Counted from the stretch's first letter, positions 1 to 9,217 are shown. The stretch: DNA of 64,000 nucleotides from DAOTXS01 sp034433515 (GCA_034433515.1 DAOUAL010000085.1:1-64000); one strand, 5' to 3'. A program made the numbers and translations. The notes: a model not told the origin generated them from the letters alone.

Positions 1-888
1 CGTTGGTTTCTCACCGTGGCAATGCCTTACTTTCTTCGCCGTGCGGATGCGATCATTGCGGTGTCGGAATGCACCAAGCGCGACGCTGTGCGTTTGTACA
101 ACATCGCGCCGGAAAAAATTGCGGTCATTTACGAAGGCGTCAACCCAACCTTGCAACCGGTAACCGACTCGAATCGTCTGGCTGAGATACGCGCGCGCTA
201 CACTCGGCAACAACCGTTCATTCTTTTGGTCAGCACGATCGAACCGCGTAAAAATATTTCCACGCTCGTGGACGCGTTGAAAATTTTGCGCGCGCGCGGT
301 TTGCCGCATCGTTTGTTGATTGCTGGGCGCAAGGGTTGGCTCTATCAACCCATCTTCAATCACGTCAAGCAAACCGGGATGAGCGACGCGGTAGATTTTC
401 TGGATTTTGTGCCCGACGATGATTTAGTGGCGTTGTTTTCAGCGTGCGATGCGTTTGTGTTTCCATCGTTGTACGAGGGCTTTGGCTTGCCGCCGCTCGA
501 AGCGATGGCGTGCGGCGCGCCGGTGATTTGCTCCAACACGTCGTCGTTGCCCGAAGTTGTTGGCGATGCTGCACTCCTTGTAAACCCGCGCGAGGTCGGC
601 GAGATGGCGAATGCGATTGAGCGCGTCATCACCGATTCAATGTTGCGAGATGAATTGCGCGCGAAAGGTTTAGCACAAGCGAAAAAATTTTCGTGGGAGC
701 GCGCGGCACGCGAGACGCTCGCCGTCTATGAACGTGTGATAGTACCTTCCCACTTGAATCAGTGCACAAAAAGCAAGGGTTCTTCATCCACGAAGGACAC
801 GAAGGTCACGAAGAAGAAAACTATTTTTCGCGTTTCTGCGTGTGCTTCGTGGAAAAAAATCTGTTCAGTTTCGGCTTGTCCGAGTTAG
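1..888 (+). CDS. Glycosyltransferase family 4 (5'-truncated)
   Basis: The reading frame is open from the first base, so the N-terminal acceptor domain lies outside the window. What remains is the GT-B C-terminal nucleotide-sugar half: a linker ending in AVIYEGVNP, the FILLVSTIEPRKN strand that starts the second Rossmann domain, and the GT4 signature with E-x7-E spacing (FPSLYEGFGLPPLEAMACG) that binds the donor diphosphate. It probably transfers a hexose to a lipid-linked glycan at the cytoplasmic membrane, in line with the polysaccharide genes that follow. The last ~45 residues (after VYERV) are not GT sequence: they are translated from a dispersed repeat beginning near 783, so the native stop was probably lost. 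Donor sugar cannot be predicted. Confidence 0.9.
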   Translation, partial: RWFLTVAMPYFLRRADAIIAVSECTKRDAVRLYNIAPEKIAVIYEGVNPTLQPVTDSNRLAEIRARYTRQQPFILLVSTIEPRKNISTLVDALKILRARGLPHRLLIAGRKGWLYQPIFNHVKQTGMSDAVDFLDFVPDDDLVALFSACDAFVFPSLYEGFGLPPLEAMACGAPVICSNTSSLPEVVGDAALLVNPREVGEMANAIERVITDSMLRDELRAKGLAQAKKFSWERAARETLAVYERVIVPSHLNQCTKSKGSSSTKDTKVTKKKTIFRVSACASWKKICSVSACPS

Positions 889-889
889 G
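783..889 (+). repeat. Dispersed ~100-bp repeat, copy 1
   Basis: This copy begins with ATCCACGAAGGACACGAAG and ends with GTTTCGGCTTGTCCGAGTTA. A second copy at 31540-31635 shares both ends but has a different middle. It encodes the C-terminal tail of the upstream glycosyltransferase and ends 7 bp before the next start codon. Confidence 0.7.
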
Positions 890-896
890 GATAAGT

Positions 897-1994
897 ATGT
901 TGCGAATCGTACTCGATGCGCGCTGTGCAACGACGCACTTTCCCGGCATTGGACGCTATATCGTTAATCTGGCACGCGGATTGCACGCGATTGCGCCGGA
1001 ACTGGATTTGTGTTTGCTCGTGGATTCATCGGCGCGCGGCAGAATCCCTTTGCCGGCGTTGCCGCAAATCGAATGCGATGTCTCGCCGTTTTCGCTTAGC
1101 CAGCAATGGCGTGTGCCGCTCGCTTTGCGCCGCGCGCGCGCGACCCTGTATCACAGTCCATACTATTTGATGCCGTACGCGCCCGGCGTGCCATCGGTTT
1201 TCACGTGCTATGATTTCATCCCCTTACTTTTCCCGGCGTACTTTTCCGCCACGCAACGATTCATTTATCGGTGGGCACATTGGCTCGCCTTGCGCGCGAC
1301 GCGTGGCGTGATTACGATTTCAGAAGCCACCCGCGCTGACCTCGCTCGTTTTTTCGATTTGAAGCAACGCCGTGTGGTTGTAACGCCGCTCGCGCCCGAT
1401 TCACATTTTGCGCCGCCAACGCATTCAGCGATTGAGGCGGTGCGCCAGAAATACAATTTGCCGAATGAATATGTGTTATACTTGGGCAGCAACAAGCCGC
1501 ACAAGAATCTGCCGCTGCTTGTCCGCGCGTTCGTGCAATCATCTCTCGCGCACCAGACGACGTTGGTGATTGCGGGACGATGGGATGCACGTTATCCGGA
1601 GGCGCGAAACATCGCGGCGAAAACCTCGGCGCGGATTTTGTTTTTGGATGCCGTCGCGGAGGCTGATTTGCCGGCGTTGTACGGTGGCGCAACGTTGTTT
1701 GTGTTTCCTTCGCAGTACGAAGGATTTGGTTTGCCGCCACTCGAAGCGATGGCGTGCGCTACGCCGGTGGCGTGCAGTAACGTTCCCAGTTTGCGCGATG
1801 TGGTGGGCGAGGCGGGCGCGTTTTTCGATTTGAACGTGAACGCGGTGCAAACCACCTTGGAACATCTTTTGAGCGATTCTGGCTGGCGCGAGCGTTTGCG
1901 CGAGCGTGGTCTAGCACGCGCGGCGCAATTTTCATGGGAGCGGACGGCGCGCGAGACCGTACAAGTTTATCGAGACATTATAGGTGAAGGATGA
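897..1994 (+). CDS. Glycosyltransferase family 4
   Basis: A 365-residue GT-B enzyme. The N-terminal acceptor domain begins MLRIVLDARCATTHFPGIGRY, a common start for mannosyl/rhamnosyl GT4 enzymes. The donor domain contains YVLYLGSNKPHKN and the E-x7-E motif in FPSQYEGFGLPPLEAMACA. The start was set at 897 because the frame upstream is only repeat sequence. It is paralogous to the preceding enzyme (both end in FSWERTARET/FSWERAARET), so the pair probably adds successive similar sugars. Its stop overlaps the next start (ATGA), indicating translational coupling. Specific substrate is unknown. Confidence 0.9.
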   Translation: MLRIVLDARCATTHFPGIGRYIVNLARGLHAIAPELDLCLLVDSSARGRIPLPALPQIECDVSPFSLSQQWRVPLALRRARATLYHSPYYLMPYAPGVPSVFTCYDFIPLLFPAYFSATQRFIYRWAHWLALRATRGVITISEATRADLARFFDLKQRRVVVTPLAPDSHFAPPTHSAIEAVRQKYNLPNEYVLYLGSNKPHKNLPLLVRAFVQSSLAHQTTLVIAGRWDARYPEARNIAAKTSARILFLDAVAEADLPALYGGATLFVFPSQYEGFGLPPLEAMACATPVACSNVPSLRDVVGEAGAFFDLNVNAVQTTLEHLLSDSGWRERLRERGLARAAQFSWERTARETVQVYRDIIGEG

Positions 1995-3040
1995 GCGAAC
2001 AAATTCGATTTGGTTTGATTGGTTGTGGACGGGTCTCCCCTCGACACGTGCAATCTATCGCCGAGTTAGAGGGCGCGCGGCTGGTTGCGGTGGCCGATGT
2101 CATTGCGTCGCGTGCAGAACGCGTTGCCAAAGAGCAACACGCGGAAGCGTACACCGATTATCGGCGAATGTTGGAACGCAACGATATTGATGTGATCAAT
2201 ATTTGCACGCCGAGCGGCATGCACGCGCCAATGACGATTGACGCTTTGCAAGCCGGCAAACATGTCATCGTGGAAAAACCGATGGCGTTGAATTTGCCCG
2301 ACGCGGATCGCATGATCGCCACTGCGCGCGCAACCGAGAAAAAGCTGTGCGTGGTGTTGCAAAATCGCTACAATCCGCCGATGCTCGATTTACGCCGCGT
2401 GGTGGATGAAAATCGGTTGGGCAAACTTTTGCTGGGGAATGCCACAGTGCGTTGGTATCGTCCGCAAGAATATTACGAGGATGGCTGGCACGGGACGTGG
2501 GCGATGGATGGCGGTGCGCTGATGAATCAGTCTATTCATCACATTGATGCGTTGCAATGGCTGATGGGCGAGGTGGAGAGTGTGTTTGCGTACACCGCGA
2601 CCTTGGCACACACGATGGAAGCAGAGGATGTGGGCGTGGCGACGCTTCGCTTTGCCAGCGGCGCGCTTGGGGTTGTTGAAGGTTCGACCGTAACGTATCC
2701 GGAAAATTTGGAAGGCTCTGTGGCGCTATTTGGCGAGCGCGGTTCGGTGAAGGTGGGCGGCACGGCGTTGAATCGCAAAGTGTTTTGGAAAATCGAAGGG
2801 GAGTTGGAACACGAACGCGAATTGTTGACCCGTGATCAGGTGGATCCGCCCTCGGTGTATGGGTATAGCCACAAAGCCGTGATTGCTGATATGCTCCAAG
2901 CCATCCTCGAAAATCGTGAACCCAAGACGAATGGCTACGTGGCACGCAAATCGGTGGCGTTGGTGTTGGCGATGTACGAATCGGCGCGGACGGGCAAGCC
3001 GGTGAATCTGCGCGATGGAATTTGGCATGGGACATTGTAA
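1991..3040 (+). CDS. Gfo/Idh/MocA family oxidoreductase
   Basis: A 349-residue NAD(P)-dependent oxidoreductase. The N-terminal Rossmann fold starts FGLIGCGRVSPRHVQSI (dinucleotide motif G-x-G-x3-P variant). It is followed by the family signature EKPMALN near residue 95, where the Lys is the usual catalytic residue. The C-terminal alpha/beta domain carries DGGALMNQSIHHIDALQWLMG, whose His residues fit the substrate pocket. Relatives of the WlbA/WbpB type oxidise or reduce sugar nucleotides. Between glycosyltransferases and near a UDP-sugar dehydrogenase, a role in making a modified nucleotide sugar is the best inference. Start overlaps the previous stop. Confidence 0.88.
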   Translation: MSEQIRFGLIGCGRVSPRHVQSIAELEGARLVAVADVIASRAERVAKEQHAEAYTDYRRMLERNDIDVINICTPSGMHAPMTIDALQAGKHVIVEKPMALNLPDADRMIATARATEKKLCVVLQNRYNPPMLDLRRVVDENRLGKLLLGNATVRWYRPQEYYEDGWHGTWAMDGGALMNQSIHHIDALQWLMGEVESVFAYTATLAHTMEAEDVGVATLRFASGALGVVEGSTVTYPENLEGSVALFGERGSVKVGGTALNRKVFWKIEGELEHERELLTRDQVDPPSVYGYSHKAVIADMLQAILENREPKTNGYVARKSVALVLAMYESARTGKPVNLRDGIWHGTL

Positions 3041-3043
3041 TGT

Positions 3044-3067
3044 TGGAGCGCACGGCTTTGCGCTCCA
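3044..3067. other. Short perfect hairpin before a glycosyltransferase start
   Basis: TGGAGCGCA and TGCGCTCCA form a 9-bp perfect stem around a 6-base loop, ending 6 bases before the ATG at 3074. It has no T-run, so it is not a typical terminator; it may limit ribosome access or stabilise the downstream mRNA. Confidence 0.5.
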
Positions 3068-3073
3068 CCCCTG

Positions 3074-4165
3074 ATGACAATGAAAATTCTGCACGTCTAT
3101 AAAGATTATTTTCCGGTGGTTGGCGGGATTGAAAATCACGTCAAGATGTTGGCAGAGGCGCAAGTGGCGCACGGACACGAGGTTTGTGTTCTCGTGACCA
3201 GCCGGGATTGGCGCACGCACGTCGAAACGTTGAACGGCGTGCGCATCATTTTTACCGCGCGGCTCGCCACGATCTCTTCCGCGCCAATTAGTCTTGCCCT
3301 ATTTGCTTGGATTCAACGCGAATCACCGGACGTAACGCATTTGCACTTTCCGTACCCGCTCGGCGAAATGGCAAACTATTTTTTCGGTCGCGCGCGCAAG
3401 ACGATCATCACGTATCACAGCGACATTATCCGACAAAAATTTTTGCGCGTGGTGTATCGTCCTTTGATGGAACGGGTGCTGGCACGCGCGGATCGCATCA
3501 TTGCAACGAGTCCAAATTACATCGTGTCTTCGCCGGTGTTATCGCGGTACAAAAACAAATGCGTCGTGGTGCCGCTAGGAATTGATCCCATCCCGTTTGA
3601 GCGAGCAACCTCTCGGCGCTCTACGGCACACGTTTCCCTCTTGTTCGTTGGTCAACTGCGCTATTACAAAGGCATACCGTACTTGCTTCAAGCGATGCGG
3701 GAGGTGCCGCACGCGCATTTGACCATTGTAGGCACAGGACCGATGGAGCGCGCTTGGCGTGCTTTGGCACAACAACTTGCGGTGAGTGACCGAGTAACTT
3801 TTGCCGGCGCGGTGAGCGACGCGGATTTGCCGGCGTACTATGCAGCGGCAGATATTTTTGTGTTGCCAGCCTCGGAACGCAGCGAGGCATTCGGCACCGT
3901 GCAACTCGAAGCGATGGCGGCAGGCAAGCCGGTCATCTGCACCGAACTGGGAACGGGAACTAGTTTTGTGAACATCCACGAAGAGACCGGCTTGGTTGTG
4001 CCGGCGCGTGATGCTCACGCGCTTGCGGCGGCAATCCATCGTTTGTTGGCTGACCCGGCGTTACGCGTGCGAATGGGCACCGCCGGGCGCGCGCGCGTAC
4101 AATCCGAATTTACTTTGGAAAAGATGGTTGAGCGGGTGATGGAGGTGTACCAAGCCGTACTGTGA
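3074..4165 (+). CDS. Glycosyltransferase family 4
   Basis: A 363-residue GT4 enzyme. The N-terminus ILHVYKDYFPVVGGIENHV contains the Gly-rich loop (VGGIE) that packs on the donor. The middle has TYHSDIIRQ, and the C-terminal domain has LLFVGQLRYYKG and the E-x7-E segment ERSEAFGTVQLEAMAAGKPV. Members resembling this sequence include mannosyltransferases of the PimB/GtfB type. An alternative start is the ATG at 3080. It is separated from the preceding oxidoreductase by only a 33-bp hairpin region, so it is probably the same transcript. The acceptor is unknown. Confidence 0.9.
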   Translation: MTMKILHVYKDYFPVVGGIENHVKMLAEAQVAHGHEVCVLVTSRDWRTHVETLNGVRIIFTARLATISSAPISLALFAWIQRESPDVTHLHFPYPLGEMANYFFGRARKTIITYHSDIIRQKFLRVVYRPLMERVLARADRIIATSPNYIVSSPVLSRYKNKCVVVPLGIDPIPFERATSRRSTAHVSLLFVGQLRYYKGIPYLLQAMREVPHAHLTIVGTGPMERAWRALAQQLAVSDRVTFAGAVSDADLPAYYAAADIFVLPASERSEAFGTVQLEAMAAGKPVICTELGTGTSFVNIHEETGLVVPARDAHALAAAIHRLLADPALRVRMGTAGRARVQSEFTLEKMVERVMEVYQAVL

Positions 4166-4217
4166 ACTTGCTTTATGGCGAGATGTGTGCAATCAAACTA
4201 ACGTTCGATGATAAGGA

Positions 4218-4283
4218 AGGTTCGTAGTACGGCGATTGATCGCCACGTTGATGCAGCGCGATGAATCGCACGACTACAAACCT
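4218..4283. repeat. Inverted pair of a dispersed palindromic repeat
   Basis: The left arm (4218-4244) and the reverse complement of the right arm (4258-4283) share the pattern AGGTTYGTAGT, three to four variable bases, then GCGATT(C/G)ATCGC. A third copy lies at 40622-40650. The two arms here face each other and could fold into a long hairpin downstream of the glycosyltransferase stop. Confidence 0.65.
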
Positions 4284-4327
4284 GAAACTTGCCCCTAAAC
4301 TGAAATGCACCCGTCATCACTCGCAAT

Positions 4328-4356
4328 TTGACTCTACGGTGTGTTTAGGGTAAGAT
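4328..4356 (+). promoter_or_regulatory. Predicted sigma70-type promoter
   Basis: TTGACT (4328-4333) and TAAGAT (4351-4356) are separated by 17 bp, upstream of the surface-protein gene starting at 4420. Confidence 0.55.
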
Positions 4357-4419
4357 TAAAGGGACAAAGGTGCTTGCCATACTTGGCGTTGAGTCGCAAC
4401 AATGTGCTTGGAGGAAATT

Positions 4420-5295
4420 ATGCAGCACACCCTTTGGCAAAAATTCCTCTCCGTCTTAATTGCGTTCATTCTCGGTTTGGCTTGGCTAGGTATCGTTGCG
4501 CCGGCGCAGGCAGTTACAGGTGGCACCGGCACAATCAGTCTGACCGGCTTGGGGATCCCGTACACACAAAATTTTGACACGCTGGCTTATACGACGCACA
4601 CAACTCATACACTCTCGATTTCAGGGTGGTATCTGGATGAGACGGATACCAACGCCAACGGTTTCTATCGGGGAGGCACTGGCTCGAACAATGCCGGCGA
4701 TACGTACAGTTTTGGAGCGAGTGGGAGCACGGAACGCGCGTTTGGGACATTGTTGAGCAACACCCTTACTCCAATGATTGGCGTGCAATTTACCAACAAC
4801 ACCGGGCAAACTATCACAACGCTGTCCATCACCTACACGGGAGAGCAATGGCGATTAGGACAAAGCCGGGCAAGCCCGCCCGATCGCTTGGATTTTCAAC
4901 TCAGCACGACAGCTATCACGATCACGGCGCCCATTACTTACTGGGTGGATTACGATGCTCTCGATTTCTCTAGCCCGGTCACAAGCGGCACGGTAGGCGC
5001 GCTGGATGGGAATGCCGCCGCCAACCGCACAACTCTCAGTTACACCATCACGGGCTTGAGCATCGCCAATGGGGTATCATTTTGGATTCGCTGGGTGGAT
5101 TGGGATTTGAGCCCGGGTGCCGATGATGGACTTGGCATTGATGATTTTTCGATCACACCCAACAACCCAACCACTGTAACGCTTTCTAGTTTTCGTGCAA
5201 CCTTCATCCAAAACGAGGGGCTGATGTGGATGCTCGGTGGCTTGGGCGTGGCAGGATTGATGCTTGTGATGCGCCCGCTTGTCCGTCGTGAGTGA
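4420..5295 (+). CDS. Secreted surface protein with C-terminal membrane anchor
   Basis: A 291-residue exported protein of no family I can name. It has a signal peptide with hydrophobic core FLSVLIAFILGLAWLGIVAP and cleavage near AQA. A beta-rich extracellular body follows, rich in Thr/Ser/Gly/Asn, with GIDDFSITPNN near its end. The C-terminus has a TTVTLSSFRA segment, a ~20-residue transmembrane helix (MWMLGGLGVAGLMLVM) and the basic tail RPLVRRE. That tripartite end (motif, helix, Arg-rich tail) resembles sorting signals of the PEP-CTERM class, without its motif. The ATG at 4420 was chosen because GGAGG lies 6 bases upstream. It has its own promoter and terminator, so it is monocistronic. Confidence 0.75.
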   Translation: MQHTLWQKFLSVLIAFILGLAWLGIVAPAQAVTGGTGTISLTGLGIPYTQNFDTLAYTTHTTHTLSISGWYLDETDTNANGFYRGGTGSNNAGDTYSFGASGSTERAFGTLLSNTLTPMIGVQFTNNTGQTITTLSITYTGEQWRLGQSRASPPDRLDFQLSTTAITITAPITYWVDYDALDFSSPVTSGTVGALDGNAAANRTTLSYTITGLSIANGVSFWIRWVDWDLSPGADDGLGIDDFSITPNNPTTVTLSSFRATFIQNEGLMWMLGGLGVAGLMLVMRPLVRRE

Positions 5296-5340
5296 CCGTG
5301 CCGCGTCGCGTTCACTGAGACCTATTTCCCTCGGAAAGAT

Positions 5341-5380
5341 AAACACCCGGTTGGCTTGACCCCGCCGGGTGTTTGCTTTT
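5341..5380 (+). terminator. Intrinsic terminator
   Basis: AAACACCCGG and CCGGGTGTTT form a 10-bp perfect stem with a 14-base loop, followed by GCTTTTCC. It closes the surface-protein transcript. Confidence 0.8.
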
Positions 5381-5390
5381 CCGCAATAAT

Positions 5391-5419
5391 TTGCGCGTCG
5401 TTGGCAACCGTCGTATAAT
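5391..5419 (+). promoter_or_regulatory. Predicted promoter of the polysaccharide export/ligase operon
   Basis: TTGCGC (5391-5396), a 17-bp spacer and a perfect TATAAT (5414-5419) precede the start at 5447. The same -35/-10 pair occurs before tRNA-Val at 43538-43565. Confidence 0.7.
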
Positions 5420-5446
5420 GGCGCCAACGTGGTGACAGGAAGCGAA

Positions 5447-8400
5447 ATGACTACACGTCTCTCGACTTTTTGCGATAAACTTTTGGAAGCCGGCTGGCTG
5501 GTGGCGCTCATCGTTGCGCCGCTCTTTTTTAACATTTATTCCAGCCGCGTGTTCGAGCCGGACAAGATTACGTTGGTGCGCTCGCTCGCGTTGATGATGG
5601 CGGGGGCATGGCTCCTCAAACAAATCGAAAGCGGTTTGCCATACCATTCATTCGGCGAAAGCGTGCGCGCCTTCCGACACGCCAATCCGCTTGCCTTACC
5701 CACCTTGGCCGTCGTGATCGTCTATCTCGTTTCAACGATTTTGTCGGTTGCGCCGAATGTGAGTGTGTGGGGCTCGTATCAACGCTTGCAAGGAACGTAC
5801 ACCACGTTTTCGTACATCACGATCTTTTTCTGCGCTGCGAGTACGTTGCGCACCCGCGCCCAACTCGATCGGGCGATCAGTGTCATCATCGTAACGAGTT
5901 TTCCGATTGCCTTGTTTGGCATCCTCCAACATTTCAAACTCGATCCGCTGCCGTGGGGCGGTGACACGACGGAACGCGTCGCCGCCAATATGGGCAATTC
6001 GATTTTCGTTGCGGCATATCTCATTATGGTTGTGCCGCTGACCCTCGCCCGCTGGATCGAAACGCTCGGTCGCCTCACGCGCAACCAGCCCCGCCGCTTG
6101 ACATTCATCGGACTGGGTGTGGTCATATTGTTCGTCCTCCTCGTGGGGTGGGCATTCAATTTTGCGTTCGGTATCGGTTTGGTGATTGGATTCATTGGGC
6201 TAGCATTGATCGCTGGTTTGATGCGCCGACTTGTCTTGCGTGAAGCGTTGCTCGTTGCCACCCTAACGGTGATTCTCACCGCGCAACTGTTGACCATTTT
6301 CTATTCGCAAAGTCGCGGTCCATGGCTGGGCTTGGGCGCGGGTCTGTTTGCGTTTGGTCTGCTCGGCGCGTTGATGATTATGCATCGCTTGCCCCCACGC
6401 TGGCGTGTGATGACGCTGAGCGGCATTATCGGACTGGCAGTCTTGGCGATGGCGTTCCTCGTTGTCTTTAACTTACCCGCCTCACCACTCGAATCGCTCA
6501 AGCGTGTGCCGTATGTGGGACGGCTGGGTCAGATTCTCGATCCCAACTCGCCGACGGCGCGCGTGCGTGAACTCATTTGGCAAGGTGCGCTCAAACTTGT
6601 TTTGCCGCACGCTCCCTTGTGGTCGCCGGTCACGGGCAATGACCCCTTTAATCTCATTCGTCCGTTGGTGGGTTATGGACCCGAAACCATGTATGTGGTC
6701 TATAATCCCTTCTATCCGCCGGAACTCGGCACGCTGGAAGCGCGCAACGCCTCGCCCGATCGCTCGCACAACGAGACCTTTGATTCGTTGGTCATCACCG
6801 GCTTGCTGGGTTTTGGCGCATATATCTTGCTGTTCATTTCGATTTTTTACTTTGGTTTGAAATCGTTGGGGTTTATTACCACGACTGCCGAACGCAACGC
6901 GTTTGTTGCGTTGTGGCTCGTCATCGGCTTTGCTTTTGCAATCCTCTTTGGCGCGTGGCGTGGTTGGCATTGGATTGGCGTGGCACTCCCCGCCGGTATG
7001 ATCGTGGGCTTTCTCATCTTTCTAGTTGCCGAGGCAGTGCGCCGGTATCGCGCCGGCGGCGCGGTGCCGGAAGCATGGCGATCCTTATGGCTGAGCGCGC
7101 TGATTGCCGCGTTCATCGCGCACTTTGTCGAGATTCACTTTGGCATTGCCATTGTTGCGACGCGCACATATTTTTGGTTTTACGCGGCATTGTTGGTTGT
7201 GATTGGAATGAATCCCGTTACTGAACACGCCACCACACCCGCCGCGCCCGAAGAATCGCCGCGTTTACTCGCCACGCGTCGTCGCTCACGTCGCCGCCCC
7301 AGCGAACACGCGAATGCATCCGCCCCCGCGTCGCGCGAAGTTTCACCCGCCCCGGTCGTTGTGTGGACGATGATCGCCACCCTCGTGATGATCACGCTCG
7401 CCTTCGAGTTCATCACCAATCGCCCCGGCACACCCAGCCCCATCGAGATGATCAAAGAGTCGCTCTTTTACAAAGACAATCAAGTATCGTACGGCATCTT
7501 GGTGTTGTTCGTGCTGACGTGGGGTGTTACCGGCATCCTGGGTTTGGTGGAGCGTGCCTCAAAAGAGACGTGGCTCTATGATGTGTTGTTGTATTTGATC
7601 TTGTCGTTCACCGCGCTCTTGTGGTTCGTGATGTTGCAAACACGAATGATCACCACCCCCGGCGATCTCACCGAAGCCTTCATCGCGTTGTTGAGCGAGT
7701 ACTATATCGCCTTGTTCTTGGTGGTTGCCGTACTCGCTTTGGCATTATGGTTCGATCTGGTTCCGCGCCCCACGCTCGCGTTTCGGTCTGGGCTCAGCGC
7801 CGGGTTGGTGCCAATCCTAGGCATTGGGTTGGTGTGGGGTGTGATGGTTACGAATTATGATAGTATCAAAGCCGATATTTTGTACAAAGCCGGCACCAAT
7901 TTGGATGCATCGGGTCTGTGGGACTTGAGCGCGCCAGCGTACAAACGCGCCTTTGATCTACAGCCCGCGCAAGATTTCTATGCCCTGTTCTTGGGGCGTG
8001 CGTATTTGGAAAGTGCGCGCACGAGCACCGATGCAACGCAACGTCAGAAATTTCTTGCCGAGGCAGAAAGCACTTTGCTGCGCGCGCAACGCCTCAATCC
8101 GTTGAATGCCGATCACACCGCCAATCTGGCGCGCATGGAACGGGTCGTCGCTACGTTGATGGACAAGCCCGCTGATCGCGCGGAACATTTCCAACGATCA
8201 TCCAAATATTACGCCGATACCTTACGGATCAGTCCTTACACCGCGCATCTGTGGAATGAATGGGCGTTGACGTTGATGCAAAGTGGCGATCTGCCGCAAG
8301 CGTTGGAAAAGCTCAATCAATCGCTCCGCATTGATCCAACCTTTGTGCAAACGTACGTGTACTTGGGCGATGATTATTTTTTGGCGCAAGACCCAGCCCA

Positions 8401-9217
8401 TGCCGCCGAAAATTATTTCAAGGCATTGGAACGTGATCCCAACGCGCTTTCGGACGCGAATGGGGATTTGCAAGCCAATCCTGCCAAACTGTTCACCTTG
8501 CCGGAATTTGCACCACGTGCCATCGAGACCTATCGCGTGTTGGCAACCAAGTCTCCTTCCTTGTATCGCATCCTTGCCCAGTTGTATAAACAGACCAATC
8601 AGATGGACTTGGCACGCCAAGCGTTCGAGCAAGCTGTGCGGAGCAACCCCAACGATTGGCTGGCGAGTCTCGATCTGGTCAACTTTTTATCCGAAGTCGG
8701 CGACATTGACGCGGCGGTCAACGCGATGAAACATTTGATGACTGTGGTGCCGCAGAATCGTCCCGATTACGCGCGCTTTCAAGATTTCTACAACCAGTTG
8801 TTGGCATTGCAACGCGATTTGCAAGCCGTGCAAAAATCACCCAACGATGTGAACGCCCAACGCGCGGTGGCGGCACGTTGGAAAGCACGCGGGCAACCCC
8901 AATTCGCGGTACCCGCCTATCAAGCCGTGGCGCGCCTTGCCCCCAACGATTACGATGCGCAAAAAAATCTCGTGTTGCTGAATTTGCAGTTGAATCGTTT
9001 GGAGGAAGCGCAAAACGCGTTGACGGCAGCCGTTGCGCTGGCACCTGAAAGCGACAAACCCTTGTGGCAAAATGTTCAAGTTGCGCTCAATGCCCACAAA
9101 GCCGGCAAGTTTGCCGAAGCGCAACAAGCAGCCCAAGCCGTCCTTGCCTTAGCCGCAGATGCAGACAAGCCGGTGGTGCAAGCGTATCTGACCTTGTTGC
9201 AAGAAAAATCGAAATGA
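5447..9217 (+). CDS. O-antigen ligase/polymerase-like membrane protein with C-terminal TPR region
   Basis: A 1256-residue protein. Roughly residues 15-560 are multi-pass membrane sequence with the Wzy_C/WaaL-like core: the periplasmic loop with FYSQSRGPWLGLGAGL, then the large loop GYGPETMYVVYNPFYPPELG...RSHNETFD, whose Arg and His residues resemble the ligase active site. A basic soluble linker (RRRSRRRPSEH) follows, then a second membrane block (~640-790). The last ~450 residues are TPR repeats (SGDLPQALEKLNQSLRIDPTF and similar). It should act at the outer face of the membrane, polymerising or transferring lipid-linked glycans. The ATG at 5447 was chosen (AGGA 6 bases upstream) over a GTG at 5429. 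The next gene overlaps (ATGA). Confidence 0.85.
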   Translation: MTTRLSTFCDKLLEAGWLVALIVAPLFFNIYSSRVFEPDKITLVRSLALMMAGAWLLKQIESGLPYHSFGESVRAFRHANPLALPTLAVVIVYLVSTILSVAPNVSVWGSYQRLQGTYTTFSYITIFFCAASTLRTRAQLDRAISVIIVTSFPIALFGILQHFKLDPLPWGGDTTERVAANMGNSIFVAAYLIMVVPLTLARWIETLGRLTRNQPRRLTFIGLGVVILFVLLVGWAFNFAFGIGLVIGFIGLALIAGLMRRLVLREALLVATLTVILTAQLLTIFYSQSRGPWLGLGAGLFAFGLLGALMIMHRLPPRWRVMTLSGIIGLAVLAMAFLVVFNLPASPLESLKRVPYVGRLGQILDPNSPTARVRELIWQGALKLVLPHAPLWSPVTGNDPFNLIRPLVGYGPETMYVVYNPFYPPELGTLEARNASPDRSHNETFDSLVITGLLGFGAYILLFISIFYFGLKSLGFITTTAERNAFVALWLVIGFAFAILFGAWRGWHWIGVALPAGMIVGFLIFLVAEAVRRYRAGGAVPEAWRSLWLSALIAAFIAHFVEIHFGIAIVATRTYFWFYAALLVVIGMNPVTEHATTPAAPEESPRLLATRRRSRRRPSEHANASAPASREVSPAPVVVWTMIATLVMITLAFEFITNRPGTPSPIEMIKESLFYKDNQVSYGILVLFVLTWGVTGILGLVERASKETWLYDVLLYLILSFTALLWFVMLQTRMITTPGDLTEAFIALLSEYYIALFLVVAVLALALWFDLVPRPTLAFRSGLSAGLVPILGIGLVWGVMVTNYDSIKADILYKAGTNLDASGLWDLSAPAYKRAFDLQPAQDFYALFLGRAYLESARTSTDATQRQKFLAEAESTLLRAQRLNPLNADHTANLARMERVVATLMDKPADRAEHFQRSSKYYADTLRISPYTAHLWNEWALTLMQSGDLPQALEKLNQSLRIDPTFVQTYVYLGDDYFLAQDPAHAAENYFKALERDPNALSDANGDLQANPAKLFTLPEFAPRAIETYRVLATKSPSLYRILAQLYKQTNQMDLARQAFEQAVRSNPNDWLASLDLVNFLSEVGDIDAAVNAMKHLMTVVPQNRPDYARFQDFYNQLLALQRDLQAVQKSPNDVNAQRAVAARWKARGQPQFAVPAYQAVARLAPNDYDAQKNLVLLNLQLNRLEEAQNALTAAVALAPESDKPLWQNVQVALNAHKAGKFAEAQQAAQAVLALAADADKPVVQAYLTLLQEKSK

